DNA from: an uncultured Clostridia bacterium
GTDB lineage: Bacteria; Bacillota; Clostridia; Christensenellales; Aristaeellaceae
Assembly (NCBI GenBank): GCA_934632155.1
Contig: CAKTXZ010000007.1
Location: 62,001 to 126,000 of the forward strand
Reading direction: 5' to 3'
Length of the DNA stretch: 64,000 nt
A program made the translations under genes and the position numbers. Shown in pieces: positions 1-8,467 of this stretch. Under the pieces are notes generated by a model. That model saw only the letters and a list, made by a program, of their open reading frames with translations, did no database searches and was not told the origin of the DNA. The stretch's first letter is position 1; each line of letters starts with the position of its first letter.

Positions 1-2
1 AC

Positions 3-446
3 CTTTCCATGAACGCCACCAATATCTACATTGTGGTCAAGGACGGCATGGCCAAGCGCGCGCAGACGGTCATGATGGGTGCGGACGCGGATCTGACGCG
101 CTATTTCGCCTCCGCCTATCTGGCGCGCGATCCGCTTTTAATCAACGCCCGCAACGGGCAGTCCGAATACCAGATGTATTACACCATCAAGGGCTTTGAC
201 CACCGCGTCAATCTGGACTGGTTCTGGTGCTGGCCGTGGGAGGACGTCGCGACCGCTACCGTGACCGAACGCATTCCCGCCATTGACGGAAGGCTGAAAA
301 CCGGCCTTCGCGAAACGGCGGAGGAGAATGGCCTGAGCCTGACGCCCAAATGGCAGACGACACGCTATTCCGTGCTGCTCACGCGCGAAAACAGCCAATG
401 GCGCATCAAGAACCTGTCTGTTTTGCAGGTGCTGCCCGATGAATGA
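3..446 (+). CDS. C-terminal part of an unrecognised protein (5' truncated)
   Basis: The frame is open from the left edge to a TGA at 444-446. An ATG at 9 has no Shine-Dalgarno sequence in front of it, so the gene most likely begins outside the window and only about 147 C-terminal residues are seen. The segment is rich in Trp and Tyr (a WFWCWPWED stretch near residue 75) and ends in a WRIKNLSVLQVLP segment. An ending of that kind resembles the last beta-strands of NTF2-like secreted domains, but this is only an impression. The stop overlaps the start of the dus gene by 8 bp, so the two are probably co-transcribed. I do not recognise the family. Confidence 0.7.
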   Translation, partial: LSMNATNIYIVVKDGMAKRAQTVMMGADADLTRYFASAYLARDPLLINARNGQSEYQMYYTIKGFDHRVNLDWFWCWPWEDVATATVTERIPAIDGRLKTGLRETAEENGLSLTPKWQTTRYSVLLTRENSQWRIKNLSVLQVLPDE

Positions 447-1380
447 GCCGCTGTATCTGGCCCCGATGGCGGGCATTACGGACAAGGTGTTCAGGCGCTT
501 ATGCTTTGAGGGCGGCTGTGACGGCGCGACGACGGAGATGATTAGCGCGCAGGGCTTCCTGACCGCGCCTGCGGAGCGCGAGGCGTACCGTTTCCTGCTG
601 GCGCGTTATCCGGAGGAGGGCGTGCTGGCGGCGCAGCTGTTCGGCGCGGAGCCCTCGCATATGGCCGCAGCGGCCGCGCGGCTGACCGATCTTGGCCTGT
701 TTACTTCCATTGACATTAACATGGGCTGCCCGGCGCAGAAGGTGGTGGGCGGCGGCGCCGGCAGCGCGCTGATGCGTACGCCCGCGTTGGCGGCGCAAAT
801 TGTCAGGCAGGTTAAAAGCGCGACGCTTTTGCCCGTGACGGTCAAGATGCGCTTGGGCTGGGACGACGCGCAGCGTAACGCCGTGGCCTTTGCGCGCGCC
901 ATGACGGATGCGGGCGCCGACGCGCTGACCGTGCATGGCCGCACGCGTATGCAGCAGTACAGCGGCCATGCCGACTGGGAAGCGATCGCGCAGGTCAAGG
1001 CCGCCGTTTCCGTGCCCGTGATCGCCAACGGGGATATTACGGACGGCGAAAGCGCGCGGACGGCGCTGCGCATAACGGGCTGCGACGGGCTGGCCATCGG
1101 CCGCGCCGCGCTGGGCAGGCCGTGGATTTTTGCCCAGGTGCGCGCCGCGCTGCGCAACGAAGCGTTCACGCCGCCGCCCTATGCGCAGGTCATGGCGCTG
1201 GCGCTGCGGCAGGCGCGCGAAATGGCCGCATGGAAGGGCGAGCGCAGCGCGCTGCTGGAAATGCGCAAGCATTTCGGCTGGTATGTCGCCGGCCGGCGCG
1301 GCGCGTCGCAAATGCGCACGCGGATCAACACCGCCCCCTCGTTGGACGCGGTGGAGGCGCTGCTGCGTGAGATGGAATGA
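439..1380 (+). CDS. dus: tRNA-dihydrouridine synthase (DusB/NifR3-like)
   Basis: FMN- and NADPH-dependent enzyme that reduces specific uridines in the tRNA D-loop to dihydrouridine, acting in the cytosol. The 313-residue protein shows the family signatures in order: LAPMAGITD at residues 7-15, the INMGCPAQKV active-site loop with catalytic Cys97, VKMRLGWDD, and TVHGRTRMQQYSG. Length and N-terminus fit bacterial Dus proteins. The start ATG overlaps the stop of the upstream gene by 8 bp, suggesting translational coupling. A terminator hairpin follows 34 bp after the stop, so this is the last gene of its transcript. Assignment to a Dus subgroup is by general resemblance only. Confidence 0.95.
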   Translation: MNEPLYLAPMAGITDKVFRRLCFEGGCDGATTEMISAQGFLTAPAEREAYRFLLARYPEEGVLAAQLFGAEPSHMAAAAARLTDLGLFTSIDINMGCPAQKVVGGGAGSALMRTPALAAQIVRQVKSATLLPVTVKMRLGWDDAQRNAVAFARAMTDAGADALTVHGRTRMQQYSGHADWEAIAQVKAAVSVPVIANGDITDGESARTALRITGCDGLAIGRAALGRPWIFAQVRAALRNEAFTPPPYAQVMALALRQAREMAAWKGERSALLEMRKHFGWYVAGRRGASQMRTRINTAPSLDAVEALLREME

Positions 1381-1413
1381 ACGACGCAGCATGAAAAATA
1401 TAAAACATAAAGA

Positions 1414-1443
1414 AACCGCCGCTATGCTTTAGCGACGGTTTTT
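1414..1443 (+). terminator. Rho-independent terminator after dus
   Basis: Arms AACCGCCGCT (1414-1423) and AGCGACGGTT (1431-1440) pair over ten positions with one mismatch around a 7-nt loop, followed by a short T-run. It closes the dus transcript. The 100 bp from here to the convergent gene at 1546 hold nothing else I can support. Confidence 0.75.
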
Positions 1444-1545
1444 ACCGGAATCGAGTCCGAAGCCAGACATACCCGCCCAAACGGCGATAGGAAATACTCA
1501 AAAACCGACCGCCCTTTCGCAGACTGCGAGGAGAAAACGGCGCGA

Positions 1546-2232
1546 TCAACGATTGCTGAGCTGTTCCGTTGTGTGTCCAAGTATGGTTAAAAAATCATCC
1601 ATAAAGTCCGCGCTTGAAATACCCCAATAATCTGAATCTGCCGATTGCGTGTATTTCGCCATGAACGCAGCGTCTGTGCTTTGGTTTAGGATAAAATATT
1701 TTCCGGGAAGACTGCCGGTTCTGTCCCAGAGAAGAATAAGGGATTGCGACTGGGCGGAAAACACGATAGTGATAAGGGAATCATTCTGCACGGCAAAGTA
1801 AATGCTGCCGTTATTGAGCGTGTCGTTTAAGAAAGTCGCGTCCATCAGATCGGACGTATCGTCGGCGAGCAATGCTATGGCGATGGCGGCAGTAAGCGAC
1901 GTGCGGAATTCGGAGGAATACTTTTTGCTCGACAGAGAAGACAACATCCCTTGGTCGCGTATTCCCTGAATAAAAGCGTCGATCTTTTCAGGCAGAACCC
2001 CCGACTGCGTTTCGGCGGCGGCAGGGGAAAGAAAACCGGATATACAGCCCAATACGAGGGCGAAGGATACAAGAAGCGCTATTCGTCGTTTCATCATTTG
2101 CTTACCTCTTTTTTCATTTATGAAGGACGGCTTATGCGCGGGCATGCACGCCCCGCAATGCGGGCAGCGCCTCGCGTTCTTTGCCACCTCCTTTCCGCAG
2201 GTTTTGCAGTTCGTCATGTATTTGTTGTCCAT
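1546..2232 (-). CDS. Zinc-ribbon protein with one membrane/lipobox segment, function unknown
   Basis: The 228-residue frame begins with a zinc ribbon (CKTCG at about residues 9-13, CPHCG at about 23-27). After roughly 20 polar residues comes MMKRRIALLVSFALVLGC (46-63), a perfect-looking lipoprotein signal or membrane anchor, then an extracytoplasmic part of about 165 residues with no motif I know. The start at 2232 has GGGAGG eight bases upstream. A second start (ATG-ATG at 2097/2094) has AGAGGT seven bases upstream, so a shorter lipoprotein could also be made. A TTGACA/TATTTT promoter lies upstream. Zinc-ribbon plus membrane-helix proteins are common in Clostridia but mostly uncharacterised. 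No function is claimed. Confidence 0.8.
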   Translation of the reverse strand: MDNKYMTNCKTCGKEVAKNARRCPHCGACMPAHKPSFINEKRGKQMMKRRIALLVSFALVLGCISGFLSPAAAETQSGVLPEKIDAFIQGIRDQGMLSSLSSKKYSSEFRTSLTAAIAIALLADDTSDLMDATFLNDTLNNGSIYFAVQNDSLITIVFSAQSQSLILLWDRTGSLPGKYFILNQSTDAAFMAKYTQSADSDYWGISSADFMDDFLTILGHTTEQLSNR

Positions 2233-2283
2233 GGTTCATCCCTCCCTGTTTTATAGCTTTTTACGCCCATAACCGACGATTAT

Positions 2284-2312
2284 AAAATACCATAACTTAA
2301 GGTAATTGTCAA
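2284..2312 (-). promoter_or_regulatory. Sigma-A-type promoter for the zinc-ribbon gene
   Basis: On the minus strand TTGACA (2312-2307) is followed after 17 bp by TATTTT (2289-2284), about 50 bp before the start codon at 2232. The -35 is a consensus match and the spacing is ideal. Confidence 0.65.
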
Positions 2313-2329
2313 TCATAACCATGCGTTTT

Positions 2330-2357
2330 TTTGCATATACCCATTCGTTGTTACAAT
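2330..2357 (+). promoter_or_regulatory. Possible promoter for the XRE regulator
   Basis: TACAAT at 2352-2357 is a good -10. The best -35 is TTTGCA at 2330-2335, giving a 16-bp spacer. Transcription would begin almost at the ribosome site, leaving a very short leader, so the call is tentative. Confidence 0.35.
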
Positions 2358-2379
2358 AAATAAAAAAGGAGGTGTGCGT

Positions 2380-2715
2380 ATGCTGCCCAATCTGAAAAAG
2401 CTGCGGCTGGAGTACGGCCTGAGCCAGCAGAAGCTGGCGGACATTCTGCATGTGACGCAGCCGGCGATTTACAAATATGAAAACATGAACATTGAGCCGG
2501 AAATTGCGATTCTCAAGCAAATGGCGGCGTACTTTGACACCTCCATCGATTACATCGTGGGGAATACGACGGTTCGCCGGCGCATCGAACCGACCCGCGA
2601 GGAGCGCCTGAACGCATCCGAGCAGCGGCTCGTCGCGGGCTATCGCGACCTGCGGGCGAACGAAAGGGCGCTGGTGGATCTGACGGTGCAGACGCTGCTT
2701 GACCGCCCGAAATAA
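2380..2715 (+). CDS. Small XRE-family helix-turn-helix regulator
   Basis: A 111-residue DNA-binding protein. The N-terminal 60 residues are a classic Cro/C1-type HTH: LKKLRLEYGLSQQKLADIL, then the recognition helix around VTQPAIYKYEN, then IAILKQMAAYFDTSIDYIVG. The C-terminal 45 residues are charged and helical with no ligand domain. AAGGAGG ends seven bases before ATG 2380, which decides this start over an in-frame GTG at 2374. It is transcribed divergently from the zinc-ribbon gene and stands alone, so it could control itself or that neighbour. No operator repeat is obvious in the 147-bp intergenic space, and the target is unknown. Confidence 0.88.
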   Translation: MLPNLKKLRLEYGLSQQKLADILHVTQPAIYKYENMNIEPEIAILKQMAAYFDTSIDYIVGNTTVRRRIEPTREERLNASEQRLVAGYRDLRANERALVDLTVQTLLDRPK

Positions 2716-2892
2716 GCGCGCCGAGCAGCGCCCGCAGCCGGGCGGGGAATTTTGTTGCAGGCCTGCGGCGGGGAAAGCGTTTGCGGCCGGGGCGTCGGGC
2801 TTGGCCGCGTCAAACGGCTTTGGGGGCATGCGGAAGCGCCGCGCGCGTTTCGTTTCCAATTGTAAACATCCGCCTGCGCCGGCAAAGGACTC

Positions 2893-2921
2893 TTTTCATT
2901 TGAAACGCGATGCGGTATAAT
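2893..2921 (+). promoter_or_regulatory. Promoter for the secreted-protein pair
   Basis: TTTTCA (2893-2898), a 17-bp spacer and a perfect TATAAT (2916-2921) lie about 100 bp before the start at 3024. The rest of the 308-bp gap 2716-3023 shows only a short GC hairpin near 2730 and no ORF with a ribosome site. Confidence 0.65.
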
Positions 2922-3023
2922 ATAAACGCGAAGCGCGAACGCAAAAACGCTTTTTTTCCAATTCGTGCAAGAAATAGAGGATTCAATTCGTTTGGTTGAC
3001 GAAGCCTGAAAGGATGTGAGCGC

Positions 3024-4487
3024 ATGCGAAGGGGCGTTGTGCCGGCTTGCATGATCTGCCTGATCTGTCTGACGCTGTGCCTGCCGGCGCAGGCGGAGCT
3101 TTCGCCGTTGGCCGCCAAATGGCGCGAAGAGGGCGTTCAGATTGAGCTGCGGGCGGAGCTGACGCAGTGCGCGGCGCTGTCGGAGGGAACGCTCGCCATT
3201 GTGCAGGGCTGGCTGAACGCGCTGTCGGCGCGCCTTGCGGCGCGCGGAAGCGAGCTTTCAACCACGCTTTTGCAAAACGACGAAGCGTTGCTTTCCGTCG
3301 CGGTGAAGGTACAGGACGAATACGCGCTGACGGTGTTTTCCCCCTCCGGCGGGGCGTACCTGACGACGCCTGAGCAGGGGGACGCGCTTTCCCTGCTGGC
3401 GGGCGGCGGTGCGGAGGCGCCCAACGTTTCCGGCTGGCCGGCGGCGTATCCCGCGCTGGCGGAAAAGCTCTATCCCCTGCTGGCGGAGGCTGTAACCCCC
3501 AAGGCAAGCAAGACGGCGACCTCCGTTAAGAACGCGCTGGCCTCCGCCGCCTGCGAAAATTATGTGCTGACCGGCGAGGAAATGAACCGCGTCTGGCCGG
3601 ATATCCGGGCGCTGCTGCTGCCGCTGCTGCGCGAAGGGCTTTCGCCGTCCTCGGCCGTGTACGCGCAGGTGCGGGAAACGCTGGAGGCTGTGACCTTCTC
3701 GGGCGAATGCCGCTTCAAGCGCATGCTGGACAAGGAAGGGCAGGACATGGGCATGCAGTTCACCGGCCGCGCCGACGTCAACGGCGATACGCGCAAGGTG
3801 ACGCTCTTTGGCGGCTATACGCCCGGGCGGGGCGGCTATGCGTCGCTTTCGCTGCCCGCCGTGAAGGGAAAGGACAACCTGAAGGTGTACCTGACCGGGC
3901 GGGAAACCGACAAAAGCGGCGTGCGTACCCTGACGCTCGAGGGCGGCTATACGCGCACGGCGGCGGGCGAGACGACGGCGTATACGCTGGACGCATCGCT
4001 CAAGAATAAGATCGCGGACGGCGAAAATTTGTCCGGCAAGATCACGGTTACCATTCAGCGCCCGGGGCAAAAGAAAACGACGCTGACCGTTACGCCCGCG
4101 CTTTCCGGCGGCGCGCAGGGGATCGGCGGCACGGCGGCGCTGCAATGGAAAACAGGCACGCGCGTGCGGGCCAAGGCCACGCTGCATATCGCCCTTTCAC
4201 CGCTTGGGGAGTGGACGCTTCCCACGGCCTCCGCCGCGAAGGATTTGCGCGGCATGACGGACGAGCAGGCAAGGCGCGTGCTGGCTGCGGAGGAAGCGCC
4301 GCTTTCCGACGCGCTGCTGCGGCTGCTTTCCACGCTGTCCGAGGAGCAGCGCGCGCATTTGACCCATGACCTGAGAACAAACGAATGGATGAACGGCGCT
4401 TCCGTGCCGCCACGAACGGACGACACGGCCTCCGGCACGGCGACGTCGCCGGAAAGCCCCTGGATCGTAGAGGAGGATGCCCCATGA
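3024..4487 (+). CDS. Secreted protein of unknown family (A)
   Basis: 487 residues with a clear signal peptide (basic MRRG, hydrophobic 5-20, cleavage after AQA near residue 24). The mature part alternates polar and aliphatic residues, suggesting beta-sheet, most strikingly between about residues 220 and 400 (repeated G-G-Y and T-L-x-L patterns). A segment around residue 222 (FSGECRFKRMLDKEG) resembles one around residue 258 of the next gene (LEGNVEVIRRYDAQG), so the two are probably paralogs. AAAGGATGTG supplies the ribosome site. The stop overlaps the next start (ATGA), indicating coupling. I do not recognise the family and cannot assign a function; a cell-surface or spore-related role would be speculation. 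Confidence 0.85.
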   Translation: MRRGVVPACMICLICLTLCLPAQAELSPLAAKWREEGVQIELRAELTQCAALSEGTLAIVQGWLNALSARLAARGSELSTTLLQNDEALLSVAVKVQDEYALTVFSPSGGAYLTTPEQGDALSLLAGGGAEAPNVSGWPAAYPALAEKLYPLLAEAVTPKASKTATSVKNALASAACENYVLTGEEMNRVWPDIRALLLPLLREGLSPSSAVYAQVRETLEAVTFSGECRFKRMLDKEGQDMGMQFTGRADVNGDTRKVTLFGGYTPGRGGYASLSLPAVKGKDNLKVYLTGRETDKSGVRTLTLEGGYTRTAAGETTAYTLDASLKNKIADGENLSGKITVTIQRPGQKKTTLTVTPALSGGAQGIGGTAALQWKTGTRVRAKATLHIALSPLGEWTLPTASAAKDLRGMTDEQARRVLAAEEAPLSDALLRLLSTLSEEQRAHLTHDLRTNEWMNGASVPPRTDDTASGTATSPESPWIVEEDAP

Positions 4488-6004
4488 AGAAACTGGTTGC
4501 GCTGCTTTGCGTGCTGGCGCTTTTGTGCGCCGCCCTGCCCGGTATGGCGGCGGGCGATTATCCGCTGGATGAGAAGTTTGTCCGTCAGGTGCTTGAATCG
4601 GCGTATCAGGGCACGCTGACGGCGGAAATAACGGGCGACGGTACGGCCGCCCTGCCCGACGCGACATGGCGAACGCTTTCCGCGCTGCTGCCGCGCCTCA
4701 GCCTGGAGGCGAGCCACAGCTACCAGCGCGGCGAGGGCGAGGCGACGCTGCGCCTGCTGGTGGACGGCCAGAGCGCAGGCGAAACGCGCCTGATGTATAA
4801 CGCCGGGCAGGCGGGCGTGCGGAGCGATATTCTGGGCGGCGAGGCGACCTACGCCTTCGCCAGAGGCTGGAACGCCGCCTCCCTGCTGCAGGCCTTCGCG
4901 CAGGGCGACAGCGCGTGGCCGCCGCTGTGGCGCGTGCTGCTGGCCGTTGAGGGCGCGCCGGCGGAATGGAAAGCGCGCGCGGCGGAGCGCCTGTCCACCT
5001 ATGAAACCAAGATGGGCATCTGGATGAACAGCTACGCCTCCTTCCGCTCCGGCACGGAGGACAATGTAGCGTATACCGAGCTGTACTGCGCCATTCCGCC
5101 GCAGGCCGTGCGCGCGCAGATCAAGCAGATGCTGGTGGATTTTTACGCCGATAGCGAGCTGCTTTCCCTGCTGCGCGAGGTGCTGACCGCCCAGGAGGCG
5201 GCCGCCTACCTGCAGCCGGGGATGCAAAACGCAATTTTCGCCATGCTGGACGCCGTGCGGCTGGAGGGCAATGTGGAGGTCATTCGCCGCTACGATGCGC
5301 AGGGCAAGCCGCTGCTGGACAGTGTAAGCATGCCCATGGCGCAGACGCAGGTGCTCACCGGCCTGACGGTTTCCGTTGCGCCCGGCGATATGGGCAAGCG
5401 CTGGCGCGCCGTGGGCGCGACGCGCACGGGCGTTGATTTTGACGTTTCCTGCCTTGTCAGCGAGGAGCGCATTTATACCGGCGCGGTCAGCGTGACGCTG
5501 CCTGAGGAAAAGAATAACTCCTTCGTCGTGACCGAAAACGCCGTCAAGCGCCGCACAATCACCTTTGACTACAGCCTGAGCGTGGATGAGATCAAGGAAA
5601 CCTACAACCTTTCTACCGATAAATGCGAGCTGCCCCTCAAGGCGACGCTGCTTTTGCGCCCTGGTCTGGGCACAAACCTGCCCGAGCAGGCCGTGACGCT
5701 GGACGCGCTGCTTTCCTCCGGCTCCTCGCAGCGCAGCCCGACGCGCCTTGACGGCAGCCTGACATGGAAGGACATGGAATCGGGCGCGAGCGTCGCGCTC
5801 AGGCTCAGCAGCCGCACCACCTCGCCCAAGGACGTCAATTCCCTCGCCACGGCGGGCGCGCTGCTGCGGATTGACCTGATGGACGAGGCATCCCGCGCCG
5901 CGCTGGCGCGCAGCTGGCGCAGCCGGGCGCAGCAATGGCTGCTGGATGTTGCGCAGCAGCTGCTGGGCGCGTCCGTGACGGAGAATTCCGAGGGCCTCGG
6001 CTGA
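4484..6004 (+). CDS. Secreted protein of unknown family (B), likely paralog of A
   Basis: 506 residues. The start ATG 4484 overlaps the upstream stop (ATGA) and is preceded by AGAGGAGG at the right distance. A signal peptide fills residues 1-23 (MKKLVALLCVLALLCAALPG, then AAG). The mature protein is beta-rich. Around residues 258-272 a strand pattern G-x-x-x-x-x-R-x-x-D-x-x-G matches the same region of protein A. The C-terminus ends in an amphipathic helix rich in Arg, Gln and Leu. No catalytic motif, sorting signal or transmembrane helix is visible, so it is probably exported and released or loosely bound. Function unknown. Confidence 0.85.
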   Translation: MKKLVALLCVLALLCAALPGMAAGDYPLDEKFVRQVLESAYQGTLTAEITGDGTAALPDATWRTLSALLPRLSLEASHSYQRGEGEATLRLLVDGQSAGETRLMYNAGQAGVRSDILGGEATYAFARGWNAASLLQAFAQGDSAWPPLWRVLLAVEGAPAEWKARAAERLSTYETKMGIWMNSYASFRSGTEDNVAYTELYCAIPPQAVRAQIKQMLVDFYADSELLSLLREVLTAQEAAAYLQPGMQNAIFAMLDAVRLEGNVEVIRRYDAQGKPLLDSVSMPMAQTQVLTGLTVSVAPGDMGKRWRAVGATRTGVDFDVSCLVSEERIYTGAVSVTLPEEKNNSFVVTENAVKRRTITFDYSLSVDEIKETYNLSTDKCELPLKATLLLRPGLGTNLPEQAVTLDALLSSGSSQRSPTRLDGSLTWKDMESGASVALRLSSRTTSPKDVNSLATAGALLRIDLMDEASRAALARSWRSRAQQWLLDVAQQLLGASVTENSEGLG

Positions 6005-6066
6005 GCCGTGCCGCCGAAATGACGCTTTTTCGGCACGAATTTCGCTGATTCGCGGCGGAAAGCACA

Positions 6067-6095
6067 TTGCGGAAATAAGGAAAGCATGCTATAAT
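6067..6095 (+). promoter_or_regulatory. Promoter for the third secreted protein
   Basis: TTGCGG (6067-6072), 17-bp spacer and TATAAT (6090-6095), followed by AAGGAGGA (6131-6138) and ATG 6148. The gene therefore has its own start site although it follows a gene pair of similar character. Confidence 0.75.
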
Positions 6096-6147
6096 CAAAC
6101 AAAGCGGCGGCGAAGCAAGCCGCTGAATATAAGGAGGATTTAACCGA

Positions 6148-7470
6148 ATGAAAAAGCTCTTGAGCCTGTTGATCGCGCTGGCGATGCTGCTTTCCTGCAC
6201 GGCCGCGCTGGCGGAGGACACGCAAGCCGCGACCCCCGAAATGGATTCCGTGACCGTAAACGCGAAGCTGCACCTCAACGGCGATATCATTGCTTCGCTG
6301 CTTGCCGTGCAGGCGGATGAAGCCACGCTGCAGCTGATGAACAATGTGCTGGCGATCATCAACGAAGCGTCCGTTCAGGCCGTTATTACGTCCGGCGGCG
6401 CACAGCTTGACCTGAAGCTCCGGGACGCGCTGATGCTTTCCGCGTCCGCCGTGCAGAACGAGCAGGGCCTCGTGCTGGCGAGCGATCTGTTCCCCAGCTA
6501 TGTGCTGACGCTGTCCAATGAAACCATCGGCCAGGTGATGCAGCAATTCAGCGAAAGCGCCGCCCAGTCCGGCGCCGGCATGGACGAGGCGCTGGAAGCG
6601 ATTGTGGTCGCCGCGCAGACCCATTTCGCGCCCCTCTTCCAGACGGCCTTTGGCGAGGCGGAGCAGGGCGATTTCGTCGTCTCCGGCGAGACCAACACCC
6701 ATTACAACACCAAGCTGCCCGTTACCCTGACGCAGGGTCAGCTGGCCGAGGCGCTCGTCCTTTTCGTGCAGGATGTCGCCAAGAATGAAACGATTCAGGC
6801 GGTAATGGCCGCGTCCATGTCTGACGAAATCGACATGACCGAGCTGGAAGCCGCGATTGCCGAGCTGCGCGAGAACGAGGAAGAATACAACAAGGCGCTG
6901 CCCATCACCGTATACGCCAATATGAGCGCCGAGGGCGGCATGCAGGACGCGTACGCCGAAGCGCAGATTCCCGATGGCGAAGAGACTGTGAAGGTCGCCG
7001 TCACCATTCAGGAAAGCGGCGCGGTTGTCGTGCGCGTCGTGTCGGGCGATGATGAAGTGAACGTTACGGTTACGATGCTGGAAAACGGCGTGAACATGCA
7101 GGTTGTCATGACGCAGGAAGACATGCAGCTGGGCTACGACGTGACGATCGCGGAGCAGAACGACGTGCTGACGGCGAATATGAAGATTAGCCTGTTCGGC
7201 ACCGCGGTGCTCACCGCTGAGATTACCGCTGCCCCGGGCGGCGAAATCACCTATCCCGCTTCGCTGGAGGGCAAGCAGGAGCTGGCAGTGGAAGCGCTGC
7301 TGGCGGACGAGGACGGCACGGTGGCCGGCGCGCTGCTGGCAGACGTGCAGGGCAACGGCCTGAACACGCTGCTGACGAACGCGTCCAGCGTGATGCCCGC
7401 TGAGGTGACTGCGCTGCTCAACGCCGTGACCGCGGCCATGACCGACGGTATGGACGCGCAGGCGGAATAA
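6148..7470 (+). CDS. Secreted acidic protein of unknown family (C)
   Basis: 440 residues beginning with a signal peptide (MKKLLSLLIALAMLLSC, then TAALA|ED). The mature chain is strongly acidic and beta-rich, with segments such as VTVNAKLHLNGD near the N-terminus and, around 280-350, a run of V-x-V-x-V strands. There is no transmembrane helix after the signal and no sorting motif. It is shorter than proteins A and B and only generally similar to them, so homology is unproven. It sits between its own promoter and a strong hairpin at 7527, so it is transcribed alone. The shape recalls bacterial secreted proteins with a twisted-sheet fold, but no named family is recognised. Confidence 0.83.
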   Translation: MKKLLSLLIALAMLLSCTAALAEDTQAATPEMDSVTVNAKLHLNGDIIASLLAVQADEATLQLMNNVLAIINEASVQAVITSGGAQLDLKLRDALMLSASAVQNEQGLVLASDLFPSYVLTLSNETIGQVMQQFSESAAQSGAGMDEALEAIVVAAQTHFAPLFQTAFGEAEQGDFVVSGETNTHYNTKLPVTLTQGQLAEALVLFVQDVAKNETIQAVMAASMSDEIDMTELEAAIAELRENEEEYNKALPITVYANMSAEGGMQDAYAEAQIPDGEETVKVAVTIQESGAVVVRVVSGDDEVNVTVTMLENGVNMQVVMTQEDMQLGYDVTIAEQNDVLTANMKISLFGTAVLTAEITAAPGGEITYPASLEGKQELAVEALLADEDGTVAGALLADVQGNGLNTLLTNASSVMPAEVTALLNAVTAAMTDGMDAQAE

Positions 7471-7526
7471 AACAAGCTGTCATGGCGCGCCGCATGTGCG
7501 CGGCTGCGCCGGAGCGATTGCGCAAG

Positions 7527-7564
7527 GGGGCCGGCGTTGCCGCGATGCACGCCGGCCCCTGCGT
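7527..7564 (+). terminator. Strong hairpin, probable terminator
   Basis: GGGGCCGGCGT (7527-7537) pairs perfectly with ACGCCGGCCCC (7549-7559) over 11 bp, then TGCGTTTTGG. The T-run is short, so efficiency is uncertain, but it separates the secreted protein from the esterase. Confidence 0.6.
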
Positions 7565-7586
7565 TTTGGCAAGGGAGGGGACGCAC

Positions 7587-8351
7587 ATGGCCGAATATCT
7601 TTCTCCGTTAGCCGAGCCGTTTGATTTTCCGGCAGGCGAGCATGGCGTGCTGCTGCTGCATGGCTTTACGGGCAGCCCTGCGCATATGCGCAAGCTGGGC
7701 GAGGCGCTGAGCGCGCGGGGGTTTGCTGCGCGCGGCATTCTTTTGCCCGGGCACGGCACCCGTTATGAGGATATGCGCGGCTGCACATGGCAGGATTGGC
7801 TCCTCGCGGCGCGCATGGCGGCGCGGGAGATGCGCGAAAGGTACGCGCGCTTTTCGGTGGCCGGGCTGTCGATGGGCGGCGTGCTGGCGCTTTTGTTGGC
7901 CGAGGAAATGGATTTGACGGCCTGCGTCAGCATTGCTGCGCCGATGAAGACGGCCAACCGCTTCGCGCCGTTCGCCCCGCTGGCCGCGCCCTTTTATCCC
8001 ACCGTGCATAAGCGCGCGGACGGCAGCCGCGCCACGCTGGACGCACGGTATGACGTGGGGTATCAGGCCTTTCCAACGGCCAGCGTGCGGCATTTGAACG
8101 CGCTGATGCGCCGCGCGCGGCAGCACTTGGGCCTGATTCGCTGCCCGCTGCTGGCGGTGCAGTCGCATGCGGACAAAACCGTAACGCCCGACAGCCCGAG
8201 CATTATTCTGTCGGGCGCGAGGAGCGCCGTCAAGGCGCAGCTGTGGTTGGATGAAGCGCCGCATGTGTGCACCATTTCGCCCGAGTGGGGCAAAATCGCG
8301 GACGCGATGGAGGCCTTCCTTCACCGCGCGGAGCAGACGCGCGCGGAATGA
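7587..8351 (+). CDS. Carboxylesterase, alpha/beta hydrolase fold
   Basis: 254-residue cytosolic serine hydrolase similar to Est30-type carboxylesterases and monoacylglycerol lipases. The oxyanion motif LLLHGFTG is at residues 22-29 and the nucleophile elbow GLSMG at 93-97 with Ser95. The acid is probably in SHADKTV and the histidine in APHVCT near the C-terminus, which completes a catalytic triad. ATG 7587 is chosen because AAGGGAGGGG ends just upstream; an in-frame upstream extension would run through the preceding hairpin. It stands alone between a hairpin and the DUF951 promoter. The substrate cannot be read from sequence; short-chain esters are typical for the family. Confidence 0.88.
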   Translation: MAEYLSPLAEPFDFPAGEHGVLLLHGFTGSPAHMRKLGEALSARGFAARGILLPGHGTRYEDMRGCTWQDWLLAARMAAREMRERYARFSVAGLSMGGVLALLLAEEMDLTACVSIAAPMKTANRFAPFAPLAAPFYPTVHKRADGSRATLDARYDVGYQAFPTASVRHLNALMRRARQHLGLIRCPLLAVQSHADKTVTPDSPSIILSGARSAVKAQLWLDEAPHVCTISPEWGKIADAMEAFLHRAEQTRAE

Positions 8352-8408
8352 TCTTCCGATCGTTTACAATTTATTTACGTTCTCAGCCTGCGCTGCATGC
8401 AATTAACA

Positions 8409-8437
8409 TTGAAAAATGCGGCGAAAGCGTATATAAT
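8409..8437 (+). promoter_or_regulatory. Promoter for DUF951-lepB
   Basis: TTGAAA (8409-8414), exactly 17 bp, and TATAAT (8432-8437), with a GGGAGG ribosome site and ATG 8468 soon after. This is among the best promoter matches in the window. Confidence 0.8.
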
Positions 8438-8467
8438 AACGATATCAGCAATGCGGGAGGGACGCCC

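Noticed and set aside
4055..6067. A 670-codon open frame on the minus strand
   Set aside because: Antisense to the secreted-protein genes, very rich in Arg, His and Ala, no start signal. A by-product of high GC.
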